From Prevotella sp. (GTDB taxonomy: Bacteria > Bacteroidota > Bacteroidia > Bacteroidales > Bacteroidaceae): a DNA stretch of 64,000 nucleotides. The stretch's first letter is position 1, and the number at the start of each line of letters is the position of its first letter. The position numbers and the translations under genes were made by a program. This document shows, one piece after another, positions 51,849 through 62,231 of the stretch. The stretch is from contig JAFVGZ010000003.1 in assembly GCA_017478025.1 (NCBI GenBank), positions 62,001 through 126,000 on the forward strand, written 5' to 3'. A model generated the notes under the pieces. That model had not been told where the DNA came from, ran no database searches, and worked only from the letters and a program-made list of their open reading frames with translations.

Positions 51849-54329
51849 TTATGAACATCCCAAGGTGTTGAGTAATGACTGGAGGGTGTTCTCGTCCTGT
51901 ATTAGCACTTCTCTTGGCTTTGAACCGTGAGTAGGACCAACAACGCCGGCTTTCTCCAACTGGTCCATCAGTCGTCCTGCGCGGTTGTAGCCTATGGAGA
52001 ATTTGCGTTGTATGAGCGATGTGGAACCGCTCTGCATGGAGACGATGACACGCGCAGCCTCAGCAAAGAGCTGGTCGAGGTTCTCCAAGTCGGCACCATT
52101 GGCACCGCCACCATCCTCGTCGGTATTGATAGGCTCAGGCAATTCAAACGGACCTCCAAAGCCTGGCTGCTTGGCGATGAATTCGTTGATTGCGATAACC
52201 TCCGGGGTGTCAACGAAGGCACATTGCACACGCACAGGAGCACCCTTGTCGAGGATAAGCATATCACCACGTCCAATGAGCTGGTTGGCGCCGCCGCCAT
52301 CGAGAATAGTCTTTGAGTCTATCTGTGACATTACCTTGAAGGCCATACGTCCAGGGAAGTTAGCCTTGATGGTACCGGTAACGATATTCACAGTAGGACG
52401 CTGGGTAGCAATAATCATGTGTATGCCTACGGCACGGGCCTTCTGAGCTATGCGGGCAATAGGCAGCTCTATTTCCTTGCCGACCTGCATCATCAAGTCG
52501 CCGTACTCATCGATGATTACGACGATATAAGGCAGGTAACGATGGCCACTCTCCGGATTGAGTTGGCGCTTCTTAAACTTGTCGTTATACTCCTCCAGCT
52601 TACGCACGTTGGCATACTTGAGCAGGTTGTAACGGTCGTCCATCTCCTGACAAAGAGAGTTGAGCGTCTTGACAACCTTCTTGACATCTGTAATGATAGG
52701 CTCATCGGCATCGCTCTCTGGCGGTATCTGAGCCAGGAAGTGGTTCTCCAATGACTTATAGACAGAGAACTCTACCATCTTCGGGTCAACAAGCACGAAC
52801 TTCAGCTCTGCAGGATGTTTCTTGTAGAGCAGGGAGGTGATGATGGCGTTGAGGCCCACAGACTTACCCTGACCAGTAGCGCCGGCAACAAGCAGGTGAG
52901 GTATCTTGGCAAGGTCCACCATATATATCTCATTGCTGATGGTCTTACCCAAAGCAAGCGGCAGGTCCATCTTTGACTCCTGGAACTTCTTAGAGTTCAG
53001 GATAGACTCCATGCTGACAATCTGAGGTGTGGCATTAGGTACCTCAATGCCTATCGTACCCTTTCCGGGGATAGGAGCTATGATACGAATGCCGAGTGCA
53101 GCAAGTGAAAGGGCTATGTCATCCTCCAAAGAGCGTACCTTAGAAATCTTTATGCCAGGTGCGAGGGTTATCTCATAGAGCGTGATAGTAGGACCAACAG
53201 TAGCCTTGATACTTGACACCTGCACTCCGAAGTTGCTGAGCACCTCGACTATGCGGTTCTTATTGGTCGTCTGCTCCTCAACATCTATGAATGACTTGCC
53301 GTCAGTATCATACTTCTTGAGCAGGTCAAGGGTGGGGTACTTATAGCGTGACAACTCAGCCTTAGGGTCAAAAGGTGTCATCTCGTCTTCGCCCATAGTG
53401 CTCTTGCCGTCAAACGCCTCTTCTGTTTCGCCTTGGGAAATGTCGAAGGCTACGGAGTCGGCATCATCTGTTGTGCCTACAGGCTTGTCTGTTAGCCTAT
53501 CTGCAATAACATTGCCTGAGGCTCCTTCATCGTAGCCTGCATCATGTATCTCCACCCTGTCATCGTCAAAGGTTATGGTCTGGGATGCCGGATCGTCATA
53601 GACGGCAGCCGACTCGTTCTCTGAAGGTATCTCCAGTTTCTCACCATCCTTACCGATATTGGCAATAGTAAACTTCACCTTGCCGGTTATGTAGCCTATA
53701 GGGTTGAGGATATTGCGAATGACGGTAATGGTCTCAGAAGTGAGATATGTGAGGAACAATATGGCTGTCAGCGCAAGTACTGCCGTCAGTCCCGGAGGCC
53801 CCACGATATTCTCAAGATATTGGCAGATGTACTCGCCGTGACCTCCACCAACATTGAACACGATATCGCTAAACATCGGGTTGATGAACTTGGCAAAGAA
53901 TACGCTTGACCATATCATAATAATCATCATGGCGAAGAACCATTTCCACAAATTTAACCTATATACTCCCATGCATACAAGTGAGCATATCAGCAGGAAT
54001 ATCGGCACCATGAAAGCAGGGATGCCGAAACACATAGCAATGAGGAAATGACTGATGTATGCGCCCCATGAGCCGCAATAGTTGCTGAACACATGGCCCG
54101 TGTTGGTGAAATCACCAGGCAGAGGGTGAAGCACCAGACTCTGGTCACTTGCAGAGGTGGAGAAATAGGAAACAAGACAGGTAATGACAAATACGGCAAA
54201 TATAAAGAGCGTTATGCCTACAGTAAAGTTTGTCTTGTCGTTTGCAAATATGTTGCTCAAGCCTATAGCATCGAAATATGATGACTTTTGCCCAGAGGCG
54301 CTCGTTGGAGATTTCTTTTTCTTTGACAT
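51849..54329 (-). CDS. ftsK: DNA translocase FtsK
   Basis: Pumps DNA at the division septum to resolve chromosome dimers. The 826-residue protein has four to five N-terminal membrane helices (residues 25-210), a shortened linker (about 225-330), the RecA-like motor with Walker A GATGQGKSVGLN and Walker B PYIVVIIDEYGDLMM, and a C-terminal winged helix (SLIQRKFSIGYNRAGRLMDQLEKAGVVG). Length is normal for Bacteroidetes. It appears to head the minus-strand group that includes the LolA-like gene and rnz. Confidence 0.95.
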   Translation of the reverse strand: MSKKKKSPTSASGQKSSYFDAIGLSNIFANDKTNFTVGITLFIFAVFVITCLVSYFSTSASDQSLVLHPLPGDFTNTGHVFSNYCGSWGAYISHFLIAMCFGIPAFMVPIFLLICSLVCMGVYRLNLWKWFFAMMIIMIWSSVFFAKFINPMFSDIVFNVGGGHGEYICQYLENIVGPPGLTAVLALTAILFLTYLTSETITVIRNILNPIGYITGKVKFTIANIGKDGEKLEIPSENESAAVYDDPASQTITFDDDRVEIHDAGYDEGASGNVIADRLTDKPVGTTDDADSVAFDISQGETEEAFDGKSTMGEDEMTPFDPKAELSRYKYPTLDLLKKYDTDGKSFIDVEEQTTNKNRIVEVLSNFGVQVSSIKATVGPTITLYEITLAPGIKISKVRSLEDDIALSLAALGIRIIAPIPGKGTIGIEVPNATPQIVSMESILNSKKFQESKMDLPLALGKTISNEIYMVDLAKIPHLLVAGATGQGKSVGLNAIITSLLYKKHPAELKFVLVDPKMVEFSVYKSLENHFLAQIPPESDADEPIITDVKKVVKTLNSLCQEMDDRYNLLKYANVRKLEEYNDKFKKRQLNPESGHRYLPYIVVIIDEYGDLMMQVGKEIELPIARIAQKARAVGIHMIIATQRPTVNIVTGTIKANFPGRMAFKVMSQIDSKTILDGGGANQLIGRGDMLILDKGAPVRVQCAFVDTPEVIAINEFIAKQPGFGGPFELPEPINTDEDGGGANGADLENLDQLFAEAARVIVSMQSGSTSLIQRKFSIGYNRAGRLMDQLEKAGVVGPTHGSKPREVLIQDENTLQSLLNTLGCS

Positions 54330-54546
54330 CTGTATGAATAAACAAGGTGTGTAAAATCAGCCTGCAAAGTTATCAAAAACTCTTGGAACATGCAAAATGA
54401 GAATAATAAAAAGTTGGAAATTAAATGTTTTTTCACTTTAGGATAAAAAAATAAAAGGAAAAATGTTGCCAATTCGGAAAATAATCGTAATTTTACACTC
54501 AAATTTGTGCTAAGAGCTAAAGCTAAGAGAACTAAACTAACATATT

Positions 54547-55725
54547 ATGACTAACTTGAAAACAGTTTTGATTGCGGCAAGTTCCGCAATGCTTGTAGCC
54601 GCCTGCGGTAGTACCTCAGATGAGAATCAGGGACTATTGTCAGGTCTTAATCCGGCTGCTTTCGACACTATTATCAACGAGAAGCCCGTAAAGCTCTACA
54701 CTCTGAAGAATGCTAACGGCATGGAAGTATGTATCACAAACTACGGAGGTAGGGTTGTTTCACTCGTCGTTCCAGACAAAGATGGCAAGCCTACAGATGT
54801 AGTTTTGGGATTTGACAACATTCACCAATATGCCGACACGCTGAACAGCCCCAGCGACTACGGTTCTTCTGTAGGGCGTTATGCCAATCGTATCGCAGGA
54901 GGTAAGTTCACCCTCAACGGTACTGACTATCAGCTGAAGCAGAATGACGGGGACAACTGCCTGCACGGAGGCGGTACATCAGGATGGATGAACCAAGTAT
55001 ATGATGCATTTCAGGAGGGAGACTCTATACTGAAGCTGACTATTGTTGCCGAAGATGGCGAGAACGGTTTCCCCGGAAATGTTACTGCTGTAACTACCTA
55101 CAAGGTAACTTCTGACAATACCTTGGACATTACTTGGGAAGCACAGACAGACAAGGAGACAATCATTAATCAGACCAATCACAACTACTATAACCTTAGC
55201 GGAGAGCTGGACAAGGAAGGTACAGATCAGGTGCTTTACCTGAATGCCGACAACTTTACCCCATCAGACAAGGCTTATATCCCTACTGGCAAGGTTTGTT
55301 CTGTTGAGGGAACGCCGATGGATTTCCGTACCCCACACGCCATAGGCGACAGTATCAACTCTTCATTTGACCAGATACAGAATGCCGGAGGTTATGACCA
55401 CAACTGGTGCCTGAACACTTACAAGGACGGTAAGGGCGACGACACTCAGGTGTGCGCGTCACTCTACTCTCCCAAGAGCGGCATCTTCATGGAGATGTAC
55501 ACCAACGAGCCAGGCGTACAGTTCTACTCAGCCAACTTCCAGGGAGTAGGCAAGGACAAGGATATCATCCGCAAGAATGGGCTGAAGTACCCCAAGCACG
55601 TGAGCGTATGCTTGGAGAGCCAGAAGTATCCAGACTCTCCTAACAAGAAGGACTGGGTACAGCCAACGCTCAAGCCTGGTGAGAAATACTACAGCCACGC
55701 GGCATATAAATTCTCCATTAAGTAA
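54547..55725 (+). CDS. galM: Aldose 1-epimerase (galactose mutarotase), lipoprotein
   Basis: Interconverts alpha and beta anomers of sugars. The 392-residue protein starts with a lipoprotein signal (SSAMLVAACGS). Family blocks include ITNYGGRVVSLVVPDKDG, SVGRYANRIAGGKFTLNG, NQTNHNYYNLSG (catalytic His) and GVQFYSANF. The periplasmic lipoprotein form suggests it acts on sugars released outside the cytoplasm before uptake by the symporter encoded next. Confidence 0.93.
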   Translation: MTNLKTVLIAASSAMLVAACGSTSDENQGLLSGLNPAAFDTIINEKPVKLYTLKNANGMEVCITNYGGRVVSLVVPDKDGKPTDVVLGFDNIHQYADTLNSPSDYGSSVGRYANRIAGGKFTLNGTDYQLKQNDGDNCLHGGGTSGWMNQVYDAFQEGDSILKLTIVAEDGENGFPGNVTAVTTYKVTSDNTLDITWEAQTDKETIINQTNHNYYNLSGELDKEGTDQVLYLNADNFTPSDKAYIPTGKVCSVEGTPMDFRTPHAIGDSINSSFDQIQNAGGYDHNWCLNTYKDGKGDDTQVCASLYSPKSGIFMEMYTNEPGVQFYSANFQGVGKDKDIIRKNGLKYPKHVSVCLESQKYPDSPNKKDWVQPTLKPGEKYYSHAAYKFSIK

Positions 55726-55847
55726 CATAGTGGCGTCGCAAGACCTATATATATAATAAGGTATAGGGCACTAAAGCCATATCTTCTTAGGAGGATACAA
55801 ACAAACTGAATTAACATAAAATCAACTAACTAATAAACTAAACAGAA

Positions 55848-57845
55848 ATGAGTATAATTGAAGCTCTACGAAACAATGGATTTGAAACCATTGACTATCT
55901 TGTTTTTGTCGTATATATTATAATTCTTGTCAGCTTGGGTATCTTCCTGAGTCGTGGCAAGAAGGGTGAAGAAAAATCATCTACAGATTACTTCCTTGCA
56001 GGTAACACCCTCACTTGGTGGGCTGTGGGCGCATCACTTATCGCGGCCAACATATCTGCAGAACAGTTCATCGGAATGTCTGGCTCTGCCTTCAATTCCG
56101 GTATCGCTATGGCCGCATACGAGCTTATGGCTGCGGCAACGCTCCTCGTAGTGGGTAAGTTCCTGCTGCCGCTTATGATTGAGAAGAAGGTGTTCACCAT
56201 CCCTCAGTTCCTTCGCGACCGCTATAACGATGGCGTAGGATTGAGCTTCTCCATCTTCTGGCTCTTCCTCTACGTGTTTATCAACCTGACATCAGTAGCT
56301 TGGCTCGGAGCTTTGGCTATCAAGCAAATTCTCGGTCTGCCCGCCACAATGGGCTACATGTGTGGCATGCAGGTTGATTTCACACTCCTCACCATCATCC
56401 TCATTCTCTTCCTCATCGCAGGACTTTACTCCATCTATGGCGGTTTGGCTTCTGTAGCATGGACGGACGTTATGCAGGTGACATTCCTCGTGGGCGGCGG
56501 TCTTATCACAGCATACGCAGCTCTGAGCGTAATCGGTTCTGAATTGCACATTCAGGGAGGTGCTTTGGGCGCATTCACAGAAATCTATAATCATCTGGGA
56601 AGTATAAAAGGTGACGAACACTTCAGTCTTGTTGTGGAGCGTAATACCGAGATTTATCCTGACATCGATGGTATAATCAACTCTACAGGCGAAGTGCTTA
56701 AGACCCAGCCAGGAGCCGATCCTTATTTCGACATCCCTGGTATTGTGGTTATCGTAGGTGCTCTGTGGCTTACCAACCTCGGTTATTGGGGCTTCAACCA
56801 GTATATCATCCAGAAGGGTCTTGCTGCAAAGTCTCTGGCAGAAGCTAAGAAGGGTATGATTTTCGCAGCATTCCTGAAGATTCTCATCCCATTCATCGTT
56901 TGTATTCCTGGCGTCTGCGCGTTCTATATCATGAAAGGTACATATAACGGCGTTCCCGTTATTGACCAGCTGCCACATCTGGCAGGCTCCATAGAGCGTT
57001 CTGACGACGCTTATCCTTACCTCATCCGCAACTTCACTCCGGTATTCGTCAAGGGTCTCTCATTTGCTGCCCTCGCCGCTGCCGTTATCTCTTCTCTCGC
57101 TTCGATGTTCAACAGTACCTCTACCATCTTCACTATGGACATCTACAAGCACTATCTTGACAAGAATGCATCTGAGAAGAAGCTCGTTAACGTAGGTCGT
57201 ATCACATCTCTCTGCGCCCTGCTGATGGCTCTCGTAGCTGTTTACCCAATCATGGGTGGAGCTGACCAGGCCTTTCAGGTGATTCAGGAATATTCAGGCT
57301 TCGTATATCCAGGTATCGTCGTAATCTTCGGACTTGGTCTGCTTTGGAAGCGTGCAAGCGGTCTCGCTGCTGTCGTTACAGCTATCGGCACATTCGCATT
57401 CTCTATCCTCTTCAAGTTCCTCCTGCCTGACGTTCCGTTCCTGCTTCGTATGGGATATGTATTTATCTGCCTCGTGGTATTGTTCTTCGGACTCTCATTC
57501 ATGTCTAAGAATACCAAGCCTGCAGCAGAACTTTCAGAGAAGACAAAGCGCGTATTGTATAAGTGGGCGCACATCTTCCTGGGATTTGCCTTCGCAAGCT
57601 TCATCCTCGGAATGCAGATTTTCTTCAATCCGGAGTTGCGTGACCTGGGCTTCGAGGCATTCTTCTTCATGGCTACAATGTTCTTCTGCCTCTATCTGTA
57701 CCTCCTCAGCAATGCAAGAGACGAGGTGGAGGATGTGAAGTCTATCGGAGTAGATGTCAAGATATTCAAGACAGATCGTACATTCAATATTGGTGCTGCG
57801 GGTGTAATAATCATCCTCGTAGCTCTCTATTATGTACTTTGGTAA
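55848..57845 (+). CDS. Sodium:solute (sugar) symporter, SSS family
   Basis: An inner-membrane transporter of 665 residues with about 14 helices. Family features are DYFLAGNTLTWWAVGASLIAANISAEQFIGMSGSAF (first helices, sodium site) and FAALAAAVISSLASMFNSTSTIFTMDIYK. The length and sequence are close to the SGLT-type sugar branch. The position between galM and araD points to L-arabinose or a related sugar as substrate. Confidence 0.92.
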   Translation: MSIIEALRNNGFETIDYLVFVVYIIILVSLGIFLSRGKKGEEKSSTDYFLAGNTLTWWAVGASLIAANISAEQFIGMSGSAFNSGIAMAAYELMAAATLLVVGKFLLPLMIEKKVFTIPQFLRDRYNDGVGLSFSIFWLFLYVFINLTSVAWLGALAIKQILGLPATMGYMCGMQVDFTLLTIILILFLIAGLYSIYGGLASVAWTDVMQVTFLVGGGLITAYAALSVIGSELHIQGGALGAFTEIYNHLGSIKGDEHFSLVVERNTEIYPDIDGIINSTGEVLKTQPGADPYFDIPGIVVIVGALWLTNLGYWGFNQYIIQKGLAAKSLAEAKKGMIFAAFLKILIPFIVCIPGVCAFYIMKGTYNGVPVIDQLPHLAGSIERSDDAYPYLIRNFTPVFVKGLSFAALAAAVISSLASMFNSTSTIFTMDIYKHYLDKNASEKKLVNVGRITSLCALLMALVAVYPIMGGADQAFQVIQEYSGFVYPGIVVIFGLGLLWKRASGLAAVVTAIGTFAFSILFKFLLPDVPFLLRMGYVFICLVVLFFGLSFMSKNTKPAAELSEKTKRVLYKWAHIFLGFAFASFILGMQIFFNPELRDLGFEAFFFMATMFFCLYLYLLSNARDEVEDVKSIGVDVKIFKTDRTFNIGAAGVIIILVALYYVLW

Positions 57846-57857
57846 ATAGAATCGATT

Positions 57858-57910
57858 AACGTAATGCATGCTGGATAACAAAACAAGCCAGCATGCATCT
57901 TACGTTTTTT
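57858..57910 (+). terminator. Intrinsic terminator after the symporter gene
   Basis: TGCATGCTGG pairs with CCAGCATGCA, extended by ACGTAA/TTACGT with a small bulge, followed by TTTTTT. It separates the galM-symporter pair from araD. Confidence 0.88.
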
Positions 57911-57951
57911 ATTTCAGCATAATTGCTATTAACCTTAAAAACAGATTGTAA

Positions 57952-58656
57952 ATGTTAGAAGAACTGAAACAGAAAGTCTTTAAAGCCAATATGGACCTTG
58001 TGAAGCAAGGACTGGTTATATTCACATGGGGAAACGTATCCGGCATTGACCGCGAGAAAGGACTTGTAGTCATCAAGCCATCAGGAGTTTCATACGATGT
58101 GATGAAAGCTGAGGATATGGTTGTTGTAGAACTGGAGAGCGGAAAAGTGGTAGAGGGTGACCTCAACCCTTCGTCTGACACTCCCACACACCTGGTGCTC
58201 TACAAGGCTTTCCCCAACATTCAGGGCGTGGTACACACGCATTCCACTTACGCAACAGCTTTTGCTCAGGCAGGACAGGACATTCCAAACATCGGTACCA
58301 CACATGCTGACTACTTCTATAAAGCTATTCCTTGCACGCGCGATATGACAAAGGAAGAAGTTGAGGGTCAGTATGAACTGGAGACGGGTAATGTAATTGT
58401 TGACGAGATACTCAATATCCGCAAGATAAACCCCGACCACACACCAGCTGTACTTGTAAAGAATCACGGCCCGTTCTCATGGGGTACTTCGCCTGATAAT
58501 GCTGTTTATAATGCGAAGGTGATGGAACAATGTGCAAAGATGGCATTCGTCAGCTTCGCCATCAATCCTATGACAACGATGAACCCTTACTTGGTGGAGA
58601 AACACTACAACCGCAAGCACGGCCCTAACGCCTATTACGGACAGAAGAAAAAGTAA
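57952..58656 (+). CDS. araD: L-ribulose-5-phosphate 4-epimerase
   Basis: Class II aldolase-fold zinc enzyme converting L-ribulose 5-phosphate to D-xylulose 5-phosphate. The 234-residue protein has [19 protein letters not shown], the zinc ligands in [13 protein letters not shown] and a third His in [10 protein letters not shown]. It is followed by araA and a FGGY kinase, the other two arabinose enzymes. Confidence 0.95.
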   Translation: MLEELKQKVFKANMDLVKQGLVIFTWGNVSGIDREKGLVVIKPSGVSYDVMKAEDMVVVELESGKVVEGDLNPSSDTPTHLVLYKAFPNIQGVVHTHSTYATAFAQAGQDIPNIGTTHADYFYKAIPCTRDMTKEEVEGQYELETGNVIVDEILNIRKINPDHTPAVLVKNHGPFSWGTSPDNAVYNAKVMEQCAKMAFVSFAINPMTTMNPYLVEKHYNRKHGPNAYYGQKKK

Positions 58657-58780
58657 ATTCTCGCAGGAGGATTTCTGCTCATAGAAAAGGGCAAGTAACG
58701 AAATTCCCGACGGTAACCAACTTTACTCCCGATGCTTGCCTACTATGCTCCAGACGGTAGCCTACTTTACTCTCGGAGAT

Positions 58781-58890
58781 AAGTAACTTCCCTCAGAGAT
58801 GTAAGTAACTTCCCTCAAGGATGTGAGTAACTTCCCTCAGAGATGTGAGTAACTTCCCTCAAGGATGTGAGTAACTTCCCTTAAAGGCTG
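58781..58890. repeat. 22-bp GAGTAACTTCCCTCA array between araD and araA
   Basis: Five contiguous 22-bp units start at 58781, 58803, 58825, 58847 and 58869. The 3' part alternates AGAGATGT and AAGGATGT, suggesting an older 44-bp period. Weaker versions (GTAACCAACTTTACTCC, GTAGCCTACTTTACTC) precede the array from about 58714. The rest of the 324-bp araD-araA gap is AT-rich without other recognisable features. Confidence 0.9.
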
Positions 58891-58980
58891 GTAAGCAGCC
58901 ACTTGCAGTATAGGATAAAATCATTAGAATAAACAGCAGTCAAAATCAAATAAATCACTAATCATAAACAAAGTTCAACA

Positions 58981-60522
58981 ATGGAAAAATCATTCGGTCA
59001 GTACGAAATATGGTGGGTCACAGGCGCTCAGTTACTCTACGGAGGTGACGCAGTCGTAGCTGTTGACGGTCACTCTAAGAAAATGGTTGAAGGCCTGAAC
59101 GAGTCAGGTATCATACCTATTAAGATAGTATATAAAGGTACCGCCAACAGTAGTAATGAGGTGGAGACCGTGATGAAGAATGCCAACAACGACGACAAGT
59201 GCGTCGGTATCATCACATGGATGCATACGTTCTCTCCTGCTAAGATGTGGATTAAGGGTCTGCAGGCACTCAATAAGCCACTCCTGCATTTCCATACTCA
59301 GTATAATGCCGAGATTCCTTGGGACACAATGGATATGGACTTCATGAACCTGAACCAGAGTGCTCACGGCGATATAGAGTTCGGACATATCTGCACCCGT
59401 ATGCGCGTTCCACGCAAGGTTGTAGTAGGATATTGGCAGAACGAAGACGCTCAGAAGAAGATTGCCGTATGGGCTCGCGTGGCAGCAGGTATAGCAGACG
59501 CTCACAACGTACGTTGCCTGATGTTTGGCATGAACATGAACAACGTTGCCGTGACCGATGGTGACCGCGTGGAGTTTGAGCAGCGCCTGGGATATCATGT
59601 TGATTACTATCCCGTATCGTCACTCATGGAGTACTTTAAGAAAGTGACCGACGCAGAGGTTGACGCTTTGGTGGAAGAGTATAAGCAGCAATATACCATA
59701 AAGATAGATGAGTCAGGCGAAGAGGTATATTGGGAGAAGGTAAAGAATGCAGCAAAGGCTGAGATAGCCCTGCGCCGCGTTCTCGCAGATAATGGTGCTA
59801 CGGCATTCACAACAAATTTTGATGACCTTGGTGATGCCGACATCAACGACCCGAACTTCGTTGGCTTCGACCAGATTCCAGGACTTGCATCTCAGCGACT
59901 TATGGCTGAGGGTATCGGCTTTGGTGCAGAGGGTGACTGGAAGACTGCTTGCCTCTATCGCACTCTGTGGGTAATGCAGCAAGGTATGCCAAAGGGATGC
60001 TCATTCCTTGAGGACTACACTCTCAACTTTGCTGGTGACCGCAGCTCTATCCTTCAGTCACACATGCTGGAGGTTTGTCCACTCATCGCAGTCGATAAGC
60101 CAACGCTTGAGGTTCACTTCCTCGGCATCGGCATACGCAAGCAGCAAACCGCACGTCTCGTCTTCACATCAAAGATCGGTCCTGGCATTAAGGCTACAGT
60201 CGTTGACCTCGGCAACCGCTTCCGTCTCATCACTCAGGAGGTGGAGTGCATAGAGCCAAAGCCAATGCCTAACCTGCCAGTTGCATCTGCCCTGTGGGTA
60301 CCGATGCCTACATTCGAGGTAGGAGCAGCAGCATGGATCCTTGCTGGCGGTACGCATCACAGCGCATTCTCCTATGACATAAGCGCAGAGTATTGGGAGG
60401 ACTTCGCAGAGATACTCGGAATAGAATATGTGCAGATTAACAAGAATACGACAATCAGCGAGTTCAAGAAAGAACTGCAGAATAATGAGTTGTATTACAT
60501 GTTAAGCAAAGCGCTTAAATAA
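58981..60522 (+). CDS. araA: L-arabinose isomerase
   Basis: Converts L-arabinose to L-ribulose. The 513-residue protein has the family blocks WVTGAQLLYGG near the start, MDLNQSAHG-like MNLNQSAHGDIEFG (substrate and metal region), the catalytic Glu regions near EGDWKTACLYR and EDYTLNFAGD, and the His pair of AGGTHHSAFS. Length is typical. It is expected to act with araD and the kinase on either side. Confidence 0.96.
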   Translation: MEKSFGQYEIWWVTGAQLLYGGDAVVAVDGHSKKMVEGLNESGIIPIKIVYKGTANSSNEVETVMKNANNDDKCVGIITWMHTFSPAKMWIKGLQALNKPLLHFHTQYNAEIPWDTMDMDFMNLNQSAHGDIEFGHICTRMRVPRKVVVGYWQNEDAQKKIAVWARVAAGIADAHNVRCLMFGMNMNNVAVTDGDRVEFEQRLGYHVDYYPVSSLMEYFKKVTDAEVDALVEEYKQQYTIKIDESGEEVYWEKVKNAAKAEIALRRVLADNGATAFTTNFDDLGDADINDPNFVGFDQIPGLASQRLMAEGIGFGAEGDWKTACLYRTLWVMQQGMPKGCSFLEDYTLNFAGDRSSILQSHMLEVCPLIAVDKPTLEVHFLGIGIRKQQTARLVFTSKIGPGIKATVVDLGNRFRLITQEVECIEPKPMPNLPVASALWVPMPTFEVGAAAWILAGGTHHSAFSYDISAEYWEDFAEILGIEYVQINKNTTISEFKKELQNNELYYMLSKALK

Positions 60523-60614
60523 TGCATAATTCAAAATGCATGATGCATAATTGTTAATTCAAAATTGCTAATGCATAATTGTTAATTCATAATTCATAAT
60601 CCATAATTATCATT
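60523..60614. repeat. AT-rich word repeat between araA and the kinase gene
   Basis: Overlapping copies of AATGCATAATTGTTAATTC and AATTCATAATCC fill the gap. It belongs to the same kind of filler as 16570-16622 and 19960-20003. No promoter is visible. Confidence 0.7.
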
Positions 60615-62204
60615 ATGAGTGCAAAAGAGACAATTCAATCAGGCAAAGCCGTCTTAGGCATAGAGTTTGGCTCTACAAGAATAAAGGCAGTTCTTATAGA
60701 TGCAGACAATAAGCCAATAGCTCAGGGCAGCCATACTTGGGAGAACCAGCTCGTTGACGGACTTTGGACATATAGCACAGAAGCAATCTGGTATGGCCTG
60801 CAAGACTGCTATGCCGACTTGCGCAAAAATGTGCTAGCACAGTATGATGTTGAGATAGAAGCTCTTGCAGCCATTGGTGTCAGCGCCATGATGCACGGCT
60901 ATCTGCCTTTCAAGGGCAACGATATTCTCGTGCCGTTCCGCACTTGGCGTAATACCAATACAGGTAAGGCAGCAGCTACTCTTTCTGAGCTTTTCAACTA
61001 TAACATACCTCTGAGATGGTCTATTTCTCATCTATATCAGGCAATACTCGATAATGAGGAGCATGTGTCTGACATAGAATTCCTTACGACTCTTGCCGGT
61101 TACATCCATTGGCAGCTGACGGGACAGAAGGTTCTCGGAGTGGGAGATGCCTCAGGCATGATACCTGTAGATCCTGCGACGAAGACATACGATGCGGAAA
61201 TGGTAAGGAAGTTCAATGAGCTGATAGAGCCAAAGAAACTCCCTTGGACGTTGCTTGACATTCTGCCAAAATCACTCGTGGCAGGCGAGAATGCCGGTTT
61301 CCTGACTCCAGAGGGTGCTATGCGTCTGGACGTGTCGGGTCACTTAAAGCCCGGAATTCCTTTCTGCCCGCCTGAAGGTGATGCAGGCACAGGTATGGCA
61401 GCAACAAATGCCGTGAAGGTACGTACGGGTAACGTGAGTGCAGGAACATCATCATTCTCTATGATAGTATTAGAGAAGCCTCTCTCCAAGCCCTATGAGG
61501 TGCTGGATATGGTAACAACTCCTGACGGCTCGCTCGTGGCAATGGTGCATTGTAACAACTGTACCTCAGACATCAATGCGTGGGTCAAGGTGTTGAAGGA
61601 ATATGCGGAACTGCTTGGCGTAGAGCAGAATACGGGTGAGCTATATACCAGACTCTTTGAGATAGCAGCCAAGGGAGATGCTGATTGTGGCGGACTTGTA
61701 TCATTCAACTATATCTCTGGCGAACCTGTAACCGGATGTATGGACGGAAGACCGCTTATCGTAAGGTCGGCTAATGACAAGCTGACGCTTGCCAACTTCA
61801 TGCGCGCTCATCTCTATGGAGCTATTGCTGTATTGAAATTCGGTAATGACATCCTGCTGAAGGAAGAGGGCGTGAAGGTTGACAGACTTACCGGTCACGG
61901 CGGTTATTTCACTACGCCTAAGGTAGGACAGTCGATGCTTGCAGCCGCTTTGGATTCTCCTATTACAGTAATGGAGACAGCCGGAGAAGGCGGCGCATGG
62001 GGTATAGCCCTGCTTGCGGCTTTTGTCGTCAACAATAGCGACGGTATGTCGTTACCTGATTGGCTGGACAATGTAGTATTTGCCGGCAACTCAGGCAGCA
62101 CGATATCTCCAAATGCTGAGGACGTTGAGGGATTTAACAAGTATCTTGAAAACTACAAAGCTTGTCTTCCAATAGAGAAGTCAGCTGTAGAGAACAAAAA
62201 GTAA
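60615..62204 (+). CDS. araB: FGGY-family carbohydrate kinase, probable L-ribulokinase
   Basis: Phosphorylates a ketopentose with ATP. The 529-residue protein has the ATPase start VLGIEFGSTRIKAVLIDA, GDASGMIPVDPATKTYD, GNVSAGTSSFSMIVL and the adenosine motif GHGGYFTTPKVGQSMLAAALDSP, then ETAGEGGAWGIALLAAF. By sequence alone it could be a ribulokinase or a xylulokinase; placement with araD and araA makes L-ribulokinase the better choice. Confidence 0.88.
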   Translation: MSAKETIQSGKAVLGIEFGSTRIKAVLIDADNKPIAQGSHTWENQLVDGLWTYSTEAIWYGLQDCYADLRKNVLAQYDVEIEALAAIGVSAMMHGYLPFKGNDILVPFRTWRNTNTGKAAATLSELFNYNIPLRWSISHLYQAILDNEEHVSDIEFLTTLAGYIHWQLTGQKVLGVGDASGMIPVDPATKTYDAEMVRKFNELIEPKKLPWTLLDILPKSLVAGENAGFLTPEGAMRLDVSGHLKPGIPFCPPEGDAGTGMAATNAVKVRTGNVSAGTSSFSMIVLEKPLSKPYEVLDMVTTPDGSLVAMVHCNNCTSDINAWVKVLKEYAELLGVEQNTGELYTRLFEIAAKGDADCGGLVSFNYISGEPVTGCMDGRPLIVRSANDKLTLANFMRAHLYGAIAVLKFGNDILLKEEGVKVDRLTGHGGYFTTPKVGQSMLAAALDSPITVMETAGEGGAWGIALLAAFVVNNSDGMSLPDWLDNVVFAGNSGSTISPNAEDVEGFNKYLENYKACLPIEKSAVENKK

Positions 62205-62231
62205 TATTCTACTAATAACATAAACATCACT

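Noticed and set aside
58781..58890. Possible CRISPR array
   Set aside because: The 22-bp units are contiguous with no spacers, and no cas genes are present.
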